Below are positions 10,830 to 23,398 of a stretch of DNA of 64,000 nt, one piece after another (within the stretch, counting starts at the first letter, position 1; each line of letters begins with the position of its first letter). The notes beneath the pieces were generated by a model that saw only the letters and a list, made by a program, of their open reading frames with translations, made no database searches and was not told where the DNA came from. Source of the DNA: Uloborus plumipes (lineage: Eukaryota > Arthropoda > Arachnida > Araneae > Uloboridae); the NCBI GenBank assembly GCA_038373865.1, contig JAXGGA010001039.1:108398-172397 (forward strand). Reading direction: 5' to 3'. The position numbers were made by a program, and so were the translations under genes.

Positions 10830-12388
10830 CAGGGCCGGACTGGCTATGTGGGAGTTTGGGAAAATTCCAGAAGGACCGGTCCCCCGAGGGCCGTTTTTTT
10901 TTATTTAATGAATAAAAAAATGAATTATGGGTGTTTCTAATTTCTATCACCGTATTTGATGTGATGCTAATTTGAGTAAGGGTTGTGTGTATGTTAAGGA
11001 ATAGGCTGCTTAACTTCCTCCGCGGCCTGGTTAAGCTCTGTGTTCTTTTTTTTTTTTTCTGTTCCTTCCGTGATGAAAATGGGCCGCTCGCAGTTACCCA
11101 ATCCACGCAGGGCCGGATTACTAAATAGGAAAAGTAGGCAGCTAAACAAAAGAAGGCCCCTTCCCTGTTTTTTACTTCCTTTTACGCAGTAAAGGAAGTA
11201 TTGTGATCGCAAAAATTTTTTCCCTCAACTTTGGGTCTAAATTTTGATTTTGCTAATCCCCGAATGAATGTTAAGTCGTTTTTTCGACTTGTCAGCACGT
11301 GCATATGTACCTGCCAACATATAACCAGCCGAACAATCCTTTTCAACCACCCCCGAGTTGATTACGACGACTTTTCTCTTGACGTCTGTATGTACGTATA
11401 TATGTGCGTATGTATGTGTGTCGCATAACTCAAAAACTATATGCCGTAGAAGCTTCTAGCTTGGTATGTAGGCTCTGAGGTGGTCTAGTTGTGCACCTCC
11501 CCTTGTGGTTGCATTCGAATGTTCCCAAGGGGGTGTTTTACCCCTTTTTTAGGGTAAAACAGTGTTAATTTCAATGCAGATGAATTGGCACGACCACTTG
11601 GCGATATATCACCAACTGCAACCTGTTGCTAAACGAACGAGCTTTTTTGCAGCCGGGGACCAATATATACCAATAGGCTAATAAGGTCCAACCTAGGGGA
11701 CCCAAATTTGTTTCATAAATATTTTAAAAGACGATGACCTATGCTCGACTGGAATTTATATCAATAGGCCTATGTGGACCGGCTTAGTGGCCCCCAATTT
11801 CGTTCTCACCGTTGTTTTAAATTACGATATTATGCTAAAGGGCTACAAAGTTCGACTGAATTCTAAAGCTCCAATACGATGGCTATAGCTTTTACCAACC
11901 AACTAAACTACCGTTTGTTTGCAATACACCGCCAACTCGTTCATTTTGATCAAAGGACTGCAGTTTCGGGCTTATTATTCCCTCATCAGCATGGAATACG
12001 AAAGTAAACGAGTTGGAGGCAGGCGAAAATCATCTCATAGAGCAAAGACTGGTAGCTAATGTGAAATTAAAATACCAGCGAGCGACCGCACATGGGCACT
12101 GCTTTATACCGTTTGTTTGTCTGTTTGTTTGTTTATTTTTCTTTTACAGCCATTACCAGATTAATAAATATAATCCAATATGATCCGGTTTAGGAGTCCC
12201 CAAATTTGTTTTACCTCTAATTTAAATTCGATGTCATAGTTTTATTACAGCAAGTACGGAGAGAAAACATGTGTCAGATGTTTTTCCTTTTCTCGTACGT
12301 ATAGTAGTCTCTGTCCGCCTTATTGCTTCAGCATGACAAACAAAGTGAGCGGAAACATTCATTGAAGCGTTTTTCAAAGTACTTCTCT
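10830..12388. other. Repeat-rich intergenic region with unpaired hAT-like ends
   Basis: The sequence cagggccgga occurs at about 10830 and 11107 and resembles hAT-type termini, but no matching right ends with target duplications were found. A hairpin-forming block lies near 11937-12016 (ccaactcgtt ... aacgagttgg). A tgtttgttt tract near 12110-12135 may be a Helitron 5' relic. No gene is seen. Confidence 0.4.
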
Positions 12389-12750
12389 GAGAAAAGCAGT
12401 AGCGGATCAACCAATAGGCGCATGAGGCGCGAGCCTGGGGCCTCAGCAAAGCAGGGGGCCTCGGAACCGTAGTGTCACATTCTTAAATCCAAAATATTGG
12501 TCTTTGGGAATTTGACATGAAAAGTCATGAGTTCAGTTGGAGATGCTCAAAACTCATGGAAAGTGACAGTTAGCCAAGTATTTTGAACGCAGGCTGAAGC
12601 CAATAGACTGATACTGATTGCTCGCAATTGGGCCCTGCAATTAAGCAGGGCCTGACTAACTAATAGTAAATCCAAAAGCCCATAATGATTTGGATTCCCC
12701 TGAAAATTCAATGGCGGAATGCAGTGATAGATTTACTGGTCTGGGGGCCC

Positions 12751-12921
12751 CAGGCGCGGATCCCGAGGGGTTCATGGGGGTCATGACCCCCCTTAACCGA
12801 CAAAATATAGCAAAAAAATGCATTTTTGGGACTTATATTACGAAAAAATTGTCTAACCCCGCATTTTTGCCCAAAAATTGCACTTTGACCCCCTCCTTAG
12901 CCAGAAGCTGGATCCGCCCTT
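12751..12921. mobile_element. 171-bp hAT-type MITE nested in the composite element
   Basis: Ends CAGGCGCGGATCC and (reverse complement) AAGGGCGGATCC are flanked by GGGGGCCC at 12743-12750 and 12922-12929. The exact last base is ambiguous because the duplication borders a G run. Confidence 0.55.
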
Positions 12922-13231
12922 GGGGGCCCGTCAAAATGCAATTTGGAGATCTTTTTATCCATCAGCACTATACGGAACTCTTTTATTATGTGCATTTTTG
13001 TTTTTGAATCTCCTTCGGGGCCCCTGTGATCATGGGGGCCCTCACAGTTGCGACATGATCAATCCGATACCGGCAGAATTAATAAGGATTCTTGTTTCAG
13101 GAAGTTTTTTTCAATTAGCAAATCGCTATTTTTTAATTATTTTTCTTAAAACTACACGTATTGTTCGCATATAGCTTCAGCGGGTAAGCCTTTAAAAAAA
13201 TTGAGGCCCCCTAGAAATATGGGGCACCAAG

Positions 13232-13864
13232 CAGGGCCGTAACCAGACTTTCGTTTCGGAGAGGGTTTTACCAAATAAAGTTCTCCTGAAAACTATTTGA
13301 TCAATAAAATTTACTACTAGTAGTAAATAAACTTTTTTTTACAGTGTATTTTATTGCTTTTTGTCTTATCTTTTTAAGACTTATCTTTTTAATTAAAGAA
13401 AATATTTGTACATTGCATAACTTCGCCCTGTTAAATATTCGATGTCTTTTAGTCATTCAAAAGGGTAGATACGTTTTACTTTTATACTAGAATTCGAAAA
13501 ATACATCGGAAATTTTTATTTTATGACACTTATAAAATGCGTTAAAAAAGAGTTTACTTTTAAATTTAAAGAATGCTGGTGTTTTTATTAGCATTCTAAA
13601 TTCAAAGGAAAAACGTCGTAGTGTCCTGTAAGAAATGATGCTTGCAATAACTACAATAGAAATGAATGCTGCAGATTAATTAGTACAGTCGATTATGACA
13701 ATTTCATTTTTCAAATAAAACTGAAAAATAAAATAAGATAAAAATAAAATAGAAATAATTTTTTTTCAGCAAAAAATGTGTGCATGAAAAGCATCTTTTA
13801 GAAGTTTCGAAAATTTTCGGAGGGGATTTAAACCCTAAAAACCCACCCCTTAAATACGGCCTTG
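13232..13864. mobile_element. 633-bp hAT-type non-autonomous element
   Basis: Starts CAGGGCCGTAAC and ends TACGGCCTTG (inverted CAAGGCCGTA). An exact GCACCAAG duplication is at 13224-13231 and 13865-13872. The interior is AT-rich with no coding frame. Confidence 0.78.
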
Positions 13865-13872
13865 GCACCAAG

Positions 13873-16847
13873 CCCAGACCCAGTTCACTTGTGTAATAAT
13901 CAGGCTATGCACCCAGGGGCGTGTCGAGAGGTGGGTAAGTACGGTGCCCCCCCCCCCCGAATTTTTTGGTGGTCGGCATTTGGAACAAGTCAGTCGGTAA
14001 ATTTTGAAAAAAAGTACCTGAGTACCTTTTTTTTTCTGTCCATCAAATTTTGGAGAGAAAAATTGTGCAATGTTATGAAACGAATGGTTTCCCCAACAGT
14101 CATTTGTCTTAGTACACCAGACGGCAAAATGTATCGGTCGTCAGTTGTACGATTATTCACGAGTCGGCATAATAAGGCGTAAGGCCAGCAGAATTTACAA
14201 TACGTAAAGTGTAAAACTCAAACTCTTCGAATTGTCACTTTCACTTTTCTTGTCGATTACCCATGCTTGTAGGACAACGCAATTCTTCGAAACTGATGCT
14301 TCCTTAAAATCTCCGATAAGGATCGTGGGCTGAGGGGGAGGGTGGTTTTATGGTTTTATGGCCATCTTTTGTGAGGTTCCTGCCCTGCCTAGTTTTCTCA
14401 CGCCAGCTGTACACAGGATGACTATCAGTAAAAGTGTTTCATCTCTGATCTATAACCCACTCCGATACAAACAAGCAGAAAATGCGTCCCTTTTCCAAGA
14501 TTAATTTGCAATAAAACTGTCATGGTGTCTTCCCATCCTTTTAGCTTACAATGACGAAAGCTTGTAGCTTGTCCGCCGCCCCACTGCCCTAGGAGAAAAT
14601 CCTTGCAGCGTTCCCTTGTCGGTAGCCTCTGTTTTAGGAATTGGAGCCACAAGTCCCCCTATCCCTATCTGTCTCCAGTAGAATTTTAGAATCATTCACT
14701 AAAGGGTATCTTTAGCTATCACAACGGATTTATTTCATCTCTTCTAATATTGCCTTATTTTCTCTATGATATTCGTAAAGTACAGATTTCATAATATCTC
14801 TAAAAAACCATCTGATGCACAAAACAGGTAAAGAACTAAAGCGGGGAAAAAAAAAAATCCTCTATGTTCATCGTTGTTATCATCGTGATTGAATGGAAGA
14901 GACGTTAGGCACAGGTTAGACATTGTTTATCTAATTTACATGATGTAATACAGATTTGTTGAGCATTGCCGATTAATTTCTGTCATTCTTTGAGAAAAAT
15001 CTCGCACTATAATAATGGAGATTCAGTTCAAAGTTCTGTCGCTCTCTCTTTTTTAGAAAATGCTCTATAGGGTATTTTGGAAATTGAACTCATATGAGAA
15101 ATTTTAAACCTACTATCAATTTAATTTTGGCACCCTCAGGACCAGTCCTAGGGGTAAGCAATATAAGCAGCCACTTGGGGGGCGCCAAATGGCAGAGGGC
15201 GCTATTACAGCCGATACAAAAAAAAAAAAAAACTCTTGGGAAAAATGTTAAATGCAAAAACAGAATTTTTTTCACCTTCTAAGTTTTATCAACTGTGTCC
15301 CGTTTTCAGAAAGGAGGGAGAGGTTCATTCTTTAACCGGGTAAGATTATTCAGCAACTGCTTTAAGCTTTAAAGTCTACATGGATGCTCGCATTTTTTAT
15401 AAAAAAAAATATTTTAAATATATATTTCTGAAAAATTTGAATAATTAAAATGACTGGTTTTAAAGCAAATGATTTGATCGGGTTCCCGAATAAACATCAT
15501 TAAACAAACCAATATATTGCTTAGTTAATGTAAGAATTACATTTTGGCTACTTTTGGTCAATGAATGCAACACGGGGTTGGCGTTGAGAGTCGAGTTGAA
15601 GAAATTCAATCGCTACCTAAGATTTTTGTAAAAGAGGGAAAATTTTTTGTTCCTAGAAATTACCGCGTTGATAAAAAATACCAATTTTCAAATTTAAATT
15701 CTGGTTTTAAATAAAAAAATTGTACAGAATATTTTTCAGCCATAATATGTGATGTTTCGTAAAGTATTTAATAAACAAATGAAAATTTATAAACAATATT
15801 CAACAATTCACTTGCTATTCACTATTCATTTTCTCGTTTCTTTTCTTATACAGTAAAGTTTAGGATTTCTAAGTTTCTTAAAATTTCATTGTACACTTCT
15901 TTTAATGCTGAATATTAAATAGTTCAAATGTAAATTTACATTTTTTTACTTAAAGAATTTTTCTAAAGTGAAATTCATGAAAATATTTTATATTTGCAAA
16001 GTATTTAAGGCTTTTAAAATTTCTTTCATTTCAAGTAGTTTTCAAACGTATTATATATAATATTCAATTTGAAAAGGAAAACAATTACTCATTTGGTATT
16101 TAGTTTTTTTTTTTTAAACAATTGGAAGCACATTTAGTTTCTTCTTTTTTTCTCAATTTCAAAATAAAAATTACTGAAAAACTTGAGATAAACTGAATAA
16201 AGATCTCCTTTATTCAGTTTATCTCCTTTAACACAATTCCCAATCTTTCAATTCTAAATTTAAAAAACTGTTTTTGTTTTGAAAGTATTTAAGGTTACTT
16301 AGCTTGTATTTAGTATTATTTTTATTATTATTATCATGTTATTATTATTGTCTAAGTTATCATTTGCTGATATAGTAAAAGCTTTTGCAGCCAAAAAGCT
16401 CGCAAAATCAAGCTCTAATCATTTCGTTTTTAAATGTAAGTGATGTAAAGCTGAAACTAAATTGAAATGTATTTAAAATGATTCTTCATTATTAGTCTTT
16501 TATTGAATAATTAAATACTTTTTCTAAAATTTTAATCTATTTATTTGAATTCAGCCCACATATACTTCGATATCATTTTATAAATCTTTTCACATTTGAA
16601 ATCGTTACAATATGAAGAAAGAAGTCTATGAGCTATAAGCTATTCTTATATTGAAATGCGTGAGAAATTTTAGAATTAACTTAAAAACTTTTGTAAACTA
16701 ATAAGCATACTTTCAAAAAAAAAAAAAAAAAAACATTAAGCATCTAAGTATAAAATGTATGAGAAATTGGAGCACTAAAACCAATGCGTGTCGGTGGTCT
16801 TTCTTTTACGATGTTCAAGGGGTGGCGAAGAGAAAGTATTATATGTA
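13873..16847. other. Non-coding body of the composite element
   Basis: Contains a C run at about 13950-13960 and another possible hAT-like end at 13915 (caggggcgtgtcg) with no partner. There are ATT repeats near 16312-16350 and A runs near 15220 and 16715. No domain is recognisable in any frame. Confidence 0.4.
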
Positions 16848-18819
16848 CAGGGGCGCACCCAGGATTTAGTTTAAGAGGGGGCTAATTTCTGACATGCAGT
16901 ACTATTAACCCTTTAATGTCCTAACCCTTTAATGTGCTATTGGATCAAAAAAAAAAAAAAAAACTAAACTTTAATAGATTACCCCCCCCCCCCTTCTTTC
17001 TTTCTATTTGTTTGTTTTTCTCCCCGAATAAAATAGTCGAAAGCTTTTTTTTTGTTGTTGTTAGTTTCGGTATGGAAAACAGCGTCATTAAAAATCGAAA
17101 AAATGGGATAAATTCCTCCAGAAAAAAATAACTTTGAAATTTTAGATAACGGTTAATCTTAGGAAGAGCTCGAGTCGGGGGACTCTCCCCCTGAAAATTT
17201 TCGAAATTGATGTCCGAGAAACACTATAGTAGGATCTCGTTCAAGACAGTAGTGGAAAGTCTTTTCTGGAACCTTTTTTGAAACTGAAGTTATAAAAAGG
17301 CTATTGTAAAATACATTTTAAAACTTCATTATAGTATCTTAAAATGCTATTGTAATTTAAAAATGCTATTGTATTGTTTAAAAATGCTATTGCGTCATAT
17401 TTGATGACGGTATGGGAATGGATGGAATGTGGATATTTTTCCCGAAACTAAACTTAGAGAAAATGCGGTTCCATCGTTGGCGATGTTAAGAATTCGGAGG
17501 ACTTCCCCAGGAAAGTATTTGAAATTGAAGTCTTAAATATGTGGGTTTTATTCATTTATCGGTAACCTTAGCGATAGTATTCCATACGCTCACCAGCAGT
17601 TTTTGTGATTGAAGTTCAAAAAACGAAATTTAAGAAGATCATTATTATTATTATTGTTATTATTATTATTTGTTTTTGAAATTTAAGTTTTAAAAACAAA
17701 ACTGCAGACCATCTTTGATAATAGGGCTCATTTTTCTTCTCCGGAAATTTTTAGAAATTCCTGTTCCAAAAAACAATCATTAGACGATCGTCAATGAAGA
17801 TATTCAGAGACTTTCTACCAGAATTTTCAAAACTTGAACCTCTATAGAATTATAATCTTTGCTAACTTTAAAGCCGAAAAGAAGTGAGGGATTAGGTTCG
17901 GAAAACCCCTTCCTCCCGTTTTCTTCACTTCTTTTTTTTTTTTTTCTTTTCTTTTTTTTAATTTCAAATAAAAATTCAGATAATATGTAACGTTTTTAAG
18001 TTAAATATTTTGGTTTTTCATACTGAAATTTTCAATTTCCTTCCAATGAATCCATTGGTTTGAAGTACAGAAGTTTATGGCTTTCGTAAAAATACCTTTT
18101 TTCGATACATGTAAAAATACCTTTTGTTCGACAAATTTGTTATTTTACAAAAATACCCTTCGGTCACTTTTTTCTGTTTTTCCTCTTTCTTTACTTCCTT
18201 TTATTTTCATACCATTTTATGTATTTTTTTAATCTGTTCTTGTTTCTCAAGCATGTTTCTCTTAAATCAGTAGTGGGGTAAATCATGTCGCAAGCGCCGT
18301 CCCCCTCCCCCCCCATAAAGAGGGGGGGTAGGCTCTGATGAAATGGATTCAGAAAATGTTCATGAAATATGTTTTATTTTATTCTGTTTTGGACAGATAG
18401 GAGTTTTAAAAATTTTATTGTGATGATCTTTCAAACCTGCAATTCGCCGTTGCAAACTATCATGATTCTCCATGACAAATCCTCGAAATTAAAACTATTT
18501 TAGTTTTGATGATGAGGCGCTCTGTGATTTGAGGCAGCCTGCCTTTCTGAGACCCTATCCTCGCTTCTGTGTATGAACAATGAATGATTTGATTGAAAAC
18601 AATGCCTTGGTCTCACAGAAATTGTAGAGGAGGGGATTTTATAGGGGAGAACTTACGACCCACTTTCCATAAGATTTTAAGAAAGACAAGGTATATATTA
18701 TCTGTGTGTGTATTTGTTATTTCACTGGTTTTAAAACGTAGTAAAAATTTAGTTATTAATAACGAATCTTTCAGGGGGGGGGCTTAAGCCCCCAAAGCCC
18801 CCTCCTGGGTGCGCGCCTG
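16848..18819. mobile_element. 1,972-bp hAT-type element nested in the composite
   Basis: The left end CAGGGGCGCACCCAGGA and the inverted right end CAGGCGCGCACCCAGGA match at 16 of 17 bases. The 8-bp duplication TATATGTA lies at 16840-16847 and 18820-18827. No transposase frame is present, so it is non-autonomous. It has ATT microsatellites near 17641-17671 and several G or C runs near 18300 and 18773. Confidence 0.85.
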
Positions 18820-19172
18820 TATATGTATTTAGTTGTGCTTCTTGTTCGTTTTCTATGTAATATACGTTGAGTATACCCTTATCTGACGGTCCAGACGTTG
18901 GAGTCATCATTTTTTTCGACAAATATTTTATTTTATTTCAATGAGAGGAAGGGGGGAGGCGCCGAAGCGAAGTCTTGCCCCTGTTCGAAAATGGCCTAGT
19001 TACGTGCCTGCCCCCCACCCCCAGATTTTTAATTCCAAAAAAAGAAAAAAAATGATTTTCTGCATCTTTCATAAGAGTGAACTATTCCATTTGTATTTTC
19101 GTTAACATGAGGGCCTCCGGATCAAGTTGCGACTGGGGCCTCAAAATCCCATGATCCGCCACTGGAGAAAAG

Positions 19173-20640
19173 GACTGCAACATAATCCTTTAGCACTCGG
19201 AAGTTTATAAGTAAGTCATTGCTATAGTCATTTATAATTTATCCGGATTATTGTTAGTTCATTTTATTCTACGCCAAAACAAATCGTGAACAATCATTTG
19301 ACCTTATCCAAAGAAGTGTAGCAAAATTGATGTTTTATTTTTTGGTGTAATGTTGTCGGCAGGGGAAAAAAAATCTTGGGATTAATAAATGATTAAAGCG
19401 AATAGATGTTTGAAATTTTAAATAAAATTTTTTCTAATAATAAACTAATATTGTTCTTGTTTGAAGACTGCTATAAAATTGTAAGCAATTAAAACTGAGT
19501 TGCATTGTATGCTGAATGAATTATTTATATGTAGTAGTGATCTAAGTCAACTTAATTTTGAATCAAACCATATAAGATATTTGAATTGTACTAGTGTGCT
19601 TTCAAAGCTTAGCCAAAGTATACTTTTGAATAATATGTCATTGATGTAGCAAAGTATTGGAAGTAAGAAGAATAAAAATGTCTATAATAATTTTCATAAC
19701 TGGAATTAATTCAAATCACAAATTTATTGAGCAGCACATTCAATACACAATAAATATTATGCACAATATAATTTTCTTTTATTTTTAAATAAACTATTAA
19801 ATAATTTGGGCCTAGAAAACAAGTCATTTAACCATACCTCTCTACTCCATTTGAACTGGTACAGTTGATCATCTTAGATATTATTAAACATTTTTTTCTT
19901 TAAAAGAAAAATTGAAGGCTGGACTTGTATTTGAATTACTGCTTTAAATAAGAGTTGTATTGTTGTCAGTAAAAAATTTTCGGAAAAGGGCTAGTGATTG
20001 GGTAGGGATCCATGTTTCTCCGATTTTTTGTTACCCCCCCCCCCCCCAGGGCCGGTTTTTTAAAAGTATCCCAGGGCCGAATTTTCTCCCCAGTCCGTCT
20101 CTGCGTTCAACGACTTCAAAAGACGACTTTTGGACGTTTGAACATCCATCAGGACATAAATGAACGTCCATCGGACGTTTTGTGCTGTTGTTGTATTACT
20201 TTATCAGTTTTTTTCCCCACTTCAACATTTTTCTTGGCAGCGGACAAATGGCTTTCTTGGAGGCATGCACTTACGCATAAGTTCAAGGCTCTATTTAAGT
20301 CGAGGATAAAGTTTGCAATCAATCACAAATGAACCACCCGAACAGACACAAAACAAAGCTAGTTGCTAACAAGAACTGCAATTATATATTAAAAATAAAA
20401 AAAAAAACGACCCGACCTCCGATTAAAAAACTGCCGAACTCATATTAAAACAAACTAAATTTAAGACCCCTTTTAAAAGCTTTATGCAATAAAATCAATT
20501 ACGAATATTTTATTTGTTAACAAATAGAAACTGGCAATAGATGAAATTTTAAATAATTGAGTTTTCTTTCCTCGTCGCCCGACAATGACAACAGTTTCCA
20601 ATCGCTTGAATAAGTGCTCAGACGTTGAACAGAACTAGTT
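19173..20640. other. Intergenic sequence with repeat fragments
   Basis: AT-rich to about 19950, then a C run at about 20034-20048 followed by cagggccgg, which again resembles a hAT-type end. A short phrase (tttcttggc plus gcggac) near 20230 recurs near 21130, showing a shared dispersed repeat. No gene is recognised. Confidence 0.4.
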
Positions 20641-21230
20641 GATAGAAATCGGACAAATTTTAAGCATTAATAACTCCGGCCTGCGATGACCCCGGGGGTA
20701 AATTTTGGTATACGTCCTCAATGTCTCATCGAGAATATTCATACCAAAAATCAACACTTAAGACCCCCGGGAGAAAAGATACGGAAAATAAAAACGAGGG
20801 GGGAGGGGGTGGGGGGTCGAAAAAACCCCTATGCCGAGCTTTGGGACAAAATAAATGTGGGTGCAAAATGAGAGCTCAATCCAAGTTACCGTTTAGTCTG
20901 GACCCCTGTCAAACAATTTTTAAAAAGTGCGAAAATAGCGATTTTTTAACATTTATCACCCCTCCCCCTGAGGGTCCTGGATGTTTTGCTTTAGTATGTG
21001 CCATCAGGGGCCGCTGGAGATTGATTATACCAAAAATGAACTCTAGGGATCTTTATGGGGCTGAGATACAGAGGGGTGAAAACCCCGGTTTGGTTACTCG
21101 CGTAATCAGTCCTTTGGTTGCTCTTTTACATTTTTCTTGGCGACGGAAATTTCTTGGCGGCTTGTATGCTTGTATTTGGTTTTCTTGGCGAGGCGGGACG
21201 CTCCCGCGTCCCGTAATAGAATAATGAAAA
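20641..21230. repeat. GC-rich block of unknown repeat type
   Basis: Richer in G and C than its surroundings, with gaccccgggggt and gacccccggga near its start and G runs near 20800. It contains a 167-codon open frame (20721-21224) whose product is low complexity and matches no domain I know. I treat the frame as a by-product of composition. A perfect 8-bp stem (21194-21201 with 21206-21213) lies at its right end. Confidence 0.35.
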
Positions 21231-21425
21231 ATACATTAAGGGGAATTCTGCGTTCAACTGCATCTGTAGCAGAAAATAATGTCCCTGTAAACCACTATTC
21301 TAGATGATGAGTTAATTGTAACAGTTGATGACATAACTTGGAATCCATTAGATCTTACAGTTCATAACTTTTTTAAAAAAGAATTTGATGTGTGTGTATG
21401 TTTTTTTTTTTTTTTTTGAAGAGTT

Positions 21426-21544
21426 AGGGCCCTGCTCCACATTGACGTAAAGCAGAAACGTAAAATGGATTACATAGTGTTCCTTGGAAAGTACCCGGAT
21501 TTTCGGTTTCGGTCGCGTTTTACGCTGATGTAGAGCAGGGCCCT
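21426..21544. mobile_element. Palindromic MITE (119 bp), same family as 62956-63101
   Basis: Ends AGGGCCCTGCTCCACAT and, read inward from the right, AGGGCCCTGCTCTACAT. The inner part has gtacccggattttcgg and cgcgttttacg, shared with the full-length copy at 62956-63101 and, in reverse, with the remnants in the array's S monomers. Flanking TTA/TAA is present but the duplication length is unclear. Confidence 0.7.
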
Positions 21545-21713
21545 TAAAGGAATTGAGACAAGTCAAAATAATGTCCAAGTTTTTTTTTTTTTTTTTGGAA
21601 CTCAAATTGCCGGACTATGTTAGAGCAGTAGGATCTCTTCATTTAAATTTTTACTATAATTATTTTTGTAGTAGAATTAAGTACCAACTCAAAAAAATTG
21701 TTTATTTATATTA

Positions 21714-23398
21714 TACTAGCAGTACCCGCACTGCGATGCCCGTGCAATAAATGTGTAGGAATTTAACTAAATAAAGTTTAACTCACTCTTGAGACTTTAT
21801 TCTTATTTTCTTATGTGTGCGTGTGCGTGTGACGAACTTATTTATTTTTAGCGAAATTTTTACGTTTCAATGGAACTTTTGACACAACTGTAGTGCCAAG
21901 ATTTTCGAAAGCTCTCAAAGAACACAGCAATATTGCCCTTGAAATTTAATATAATTCACCGATTTAACAGTAATTTCAATGTAAAATTGATCGCCAAATC
22001 TAAATTTATTAACATAGGGAACCAATTGTATCAGGTAGCTCAGCCACAACCATTCTTTCATGATTTTAATGTGAACATTTAAAGAAAAGAAATATAATGT
22101 CTTTCGCACCATCTCTTTGAAGTGATTACAATCTAACAGTTACTTTCAAATAAGCAAGATTTCACTGGCTGGGAGGTTTGGTAAATTTAGCGATTGTTTT
22201 CAAACTTTATGACGCCAAATACGAAGGGTAACTGAATAGCGGTGTTATCGAAAATGTCAGAAGGGAACTATTATTGTTAAAAACTTAGTGATGGCGGCAT
22301 TAAATACATGTTTTAAACATGCAATAAAATACTCTTTAGACTGCAAACAACTACTGTTCCTTCCCAGAGCGTTTTCTTTTTCTTTTGATTTGGAGAAAGT
22401 AGTGTTTCACTGGCTGGGAGGTTTAGGAAATTTCCCAATTGTTGCCAAACTTTACGAAGCCAAATACCGAAGAGTAACTGAATAGCCATCACTATTTTTT
22501 AACACTAATAGTTCCATTCTGACATTTTCGGTAACACCGAATTTTGAGGAAGGCAACTAAATAAATTTAAATTCACTCCAACCCGCTTTGAAGAAAAATG
22601 GGGTAGAATCCTAGTTTAAGGTCCGGCGATAAATGAATAAATCTGGCAACCACAGAATTAGCATTGGATGATTGGATTGTTTGGCGACTTTAAGCAAAAT
22701 GGCAACCATAGAATTATCATTGGATGATTGGATTGTTTGGCGACTTTAAGCAAAACAGCCAAACCCGGACCTTAGACTAAGATTCTATCAAAAATGGTTA
22801 TATTCTTTAGTTCAAATGCGCTCCATCTTTTAAATTCCACTTAAAGTCATGTTAAAGTTTAAATCAATTCGCCAAATAAATATAAAGGACAGAAAGTTAA
22901 GTTAGGAGATATTATTTAATCAAATTGAATAAATTTTCAAGGCTTAAATCTATACGCTAATTTAAACCACAAAGTAACTTTAGGGACAAAAGAGCAGCTG
23001 ATCTGGAAAATGGGCCTAGTGTTTCAGTTCTACGTACAAAGTTAGGCCTTGAAAATTGACTGAATTTGATTAATTAATATCTTCTGTCCTAATTAACGGA
23101 CAGAAACGTGCTAAAACTTTTCTTTTTCAGAAAAAAACCCCTTTCCAACGATAGATAATGTTTTGGGGTGTGGGAAGGTTTTCCCTCCTCAATTATGGCG
23201 GATACACCAAAAATGAGACTAATTAAATAATTTAAAAATAACTAATTCGAAATTAAAAATTTGGCGTTCGAGGTGCATTTTACTGGAATACGTTCGAATT
23301 TTTGGGCCAAGTTTCAGGTCTGTATGGGTGCTGTGGGGGCTTCTGTCCAGCGGTTACAAACGAACAAACAAACACCGTCATCTTTATATATATAGAAC
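21714..23398 (-). repeat. Array monomer 1 (L type) with MITE insertion
   Basis: Leftmost copy, with a clean CTAG/T border. It is lengthened by a 188-bp MITE at 22602-22789 and diverges more from the consensus than inner copies, as is common at satellite edges. Confidence 0.75.
22602..22789. mobile_element. 188-bp MITE with 8-bp duplication inside monomer 1
   Basis: Inverted ends GGTAGAATCCTAGTTTAAGG and GATAGAATCTTAGTCTAAGG are flanked by AAAAATGG at 22594-22601 and 22790-22797, so it is hAT-like by duplication length. Inside, a 56-bp segment (tggcaaccac..., from 22644) is repeated in tandem from 22700. Confidence 0.82.

Larger units (their letters stand above)
12397..19164. mobile_element. 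Large composite hAT-type element with nested insertions
   Basis: The left end CAGTAGCGGATCA (12397) and the right end, whose reverse complement is CAGTGGCGGATCA (from 19164), are inverted repeats with one mismatch. The 8-bp duplication GAGAAAAG flanks both (12389-12396 and 19165-19172). CA...TG ends with 8-bp duplications are typical of the hAT superfamily. Nested elements account for about 2.8 kb; the remaining 4.0 kb shows no transposase frame. The alternative is chance pairing of two different elements, made unlikely by the exact duplication. Confidence 0.7.

Noticed and set aside
13915..13945. caggggcgtgtcg as the start of a further hAT element
   Set aside because: No right end with a matching inverted repeat and 8-bp duplication was found, so only an unpaired resemblance is noted.
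20721..21224. 167-codon open frame as a gene
   Set aside because: The product is low complexity from G- and C-runs, no domain is recognised, and there are no splice or regulatory features. It lies in repeat-like DNA.
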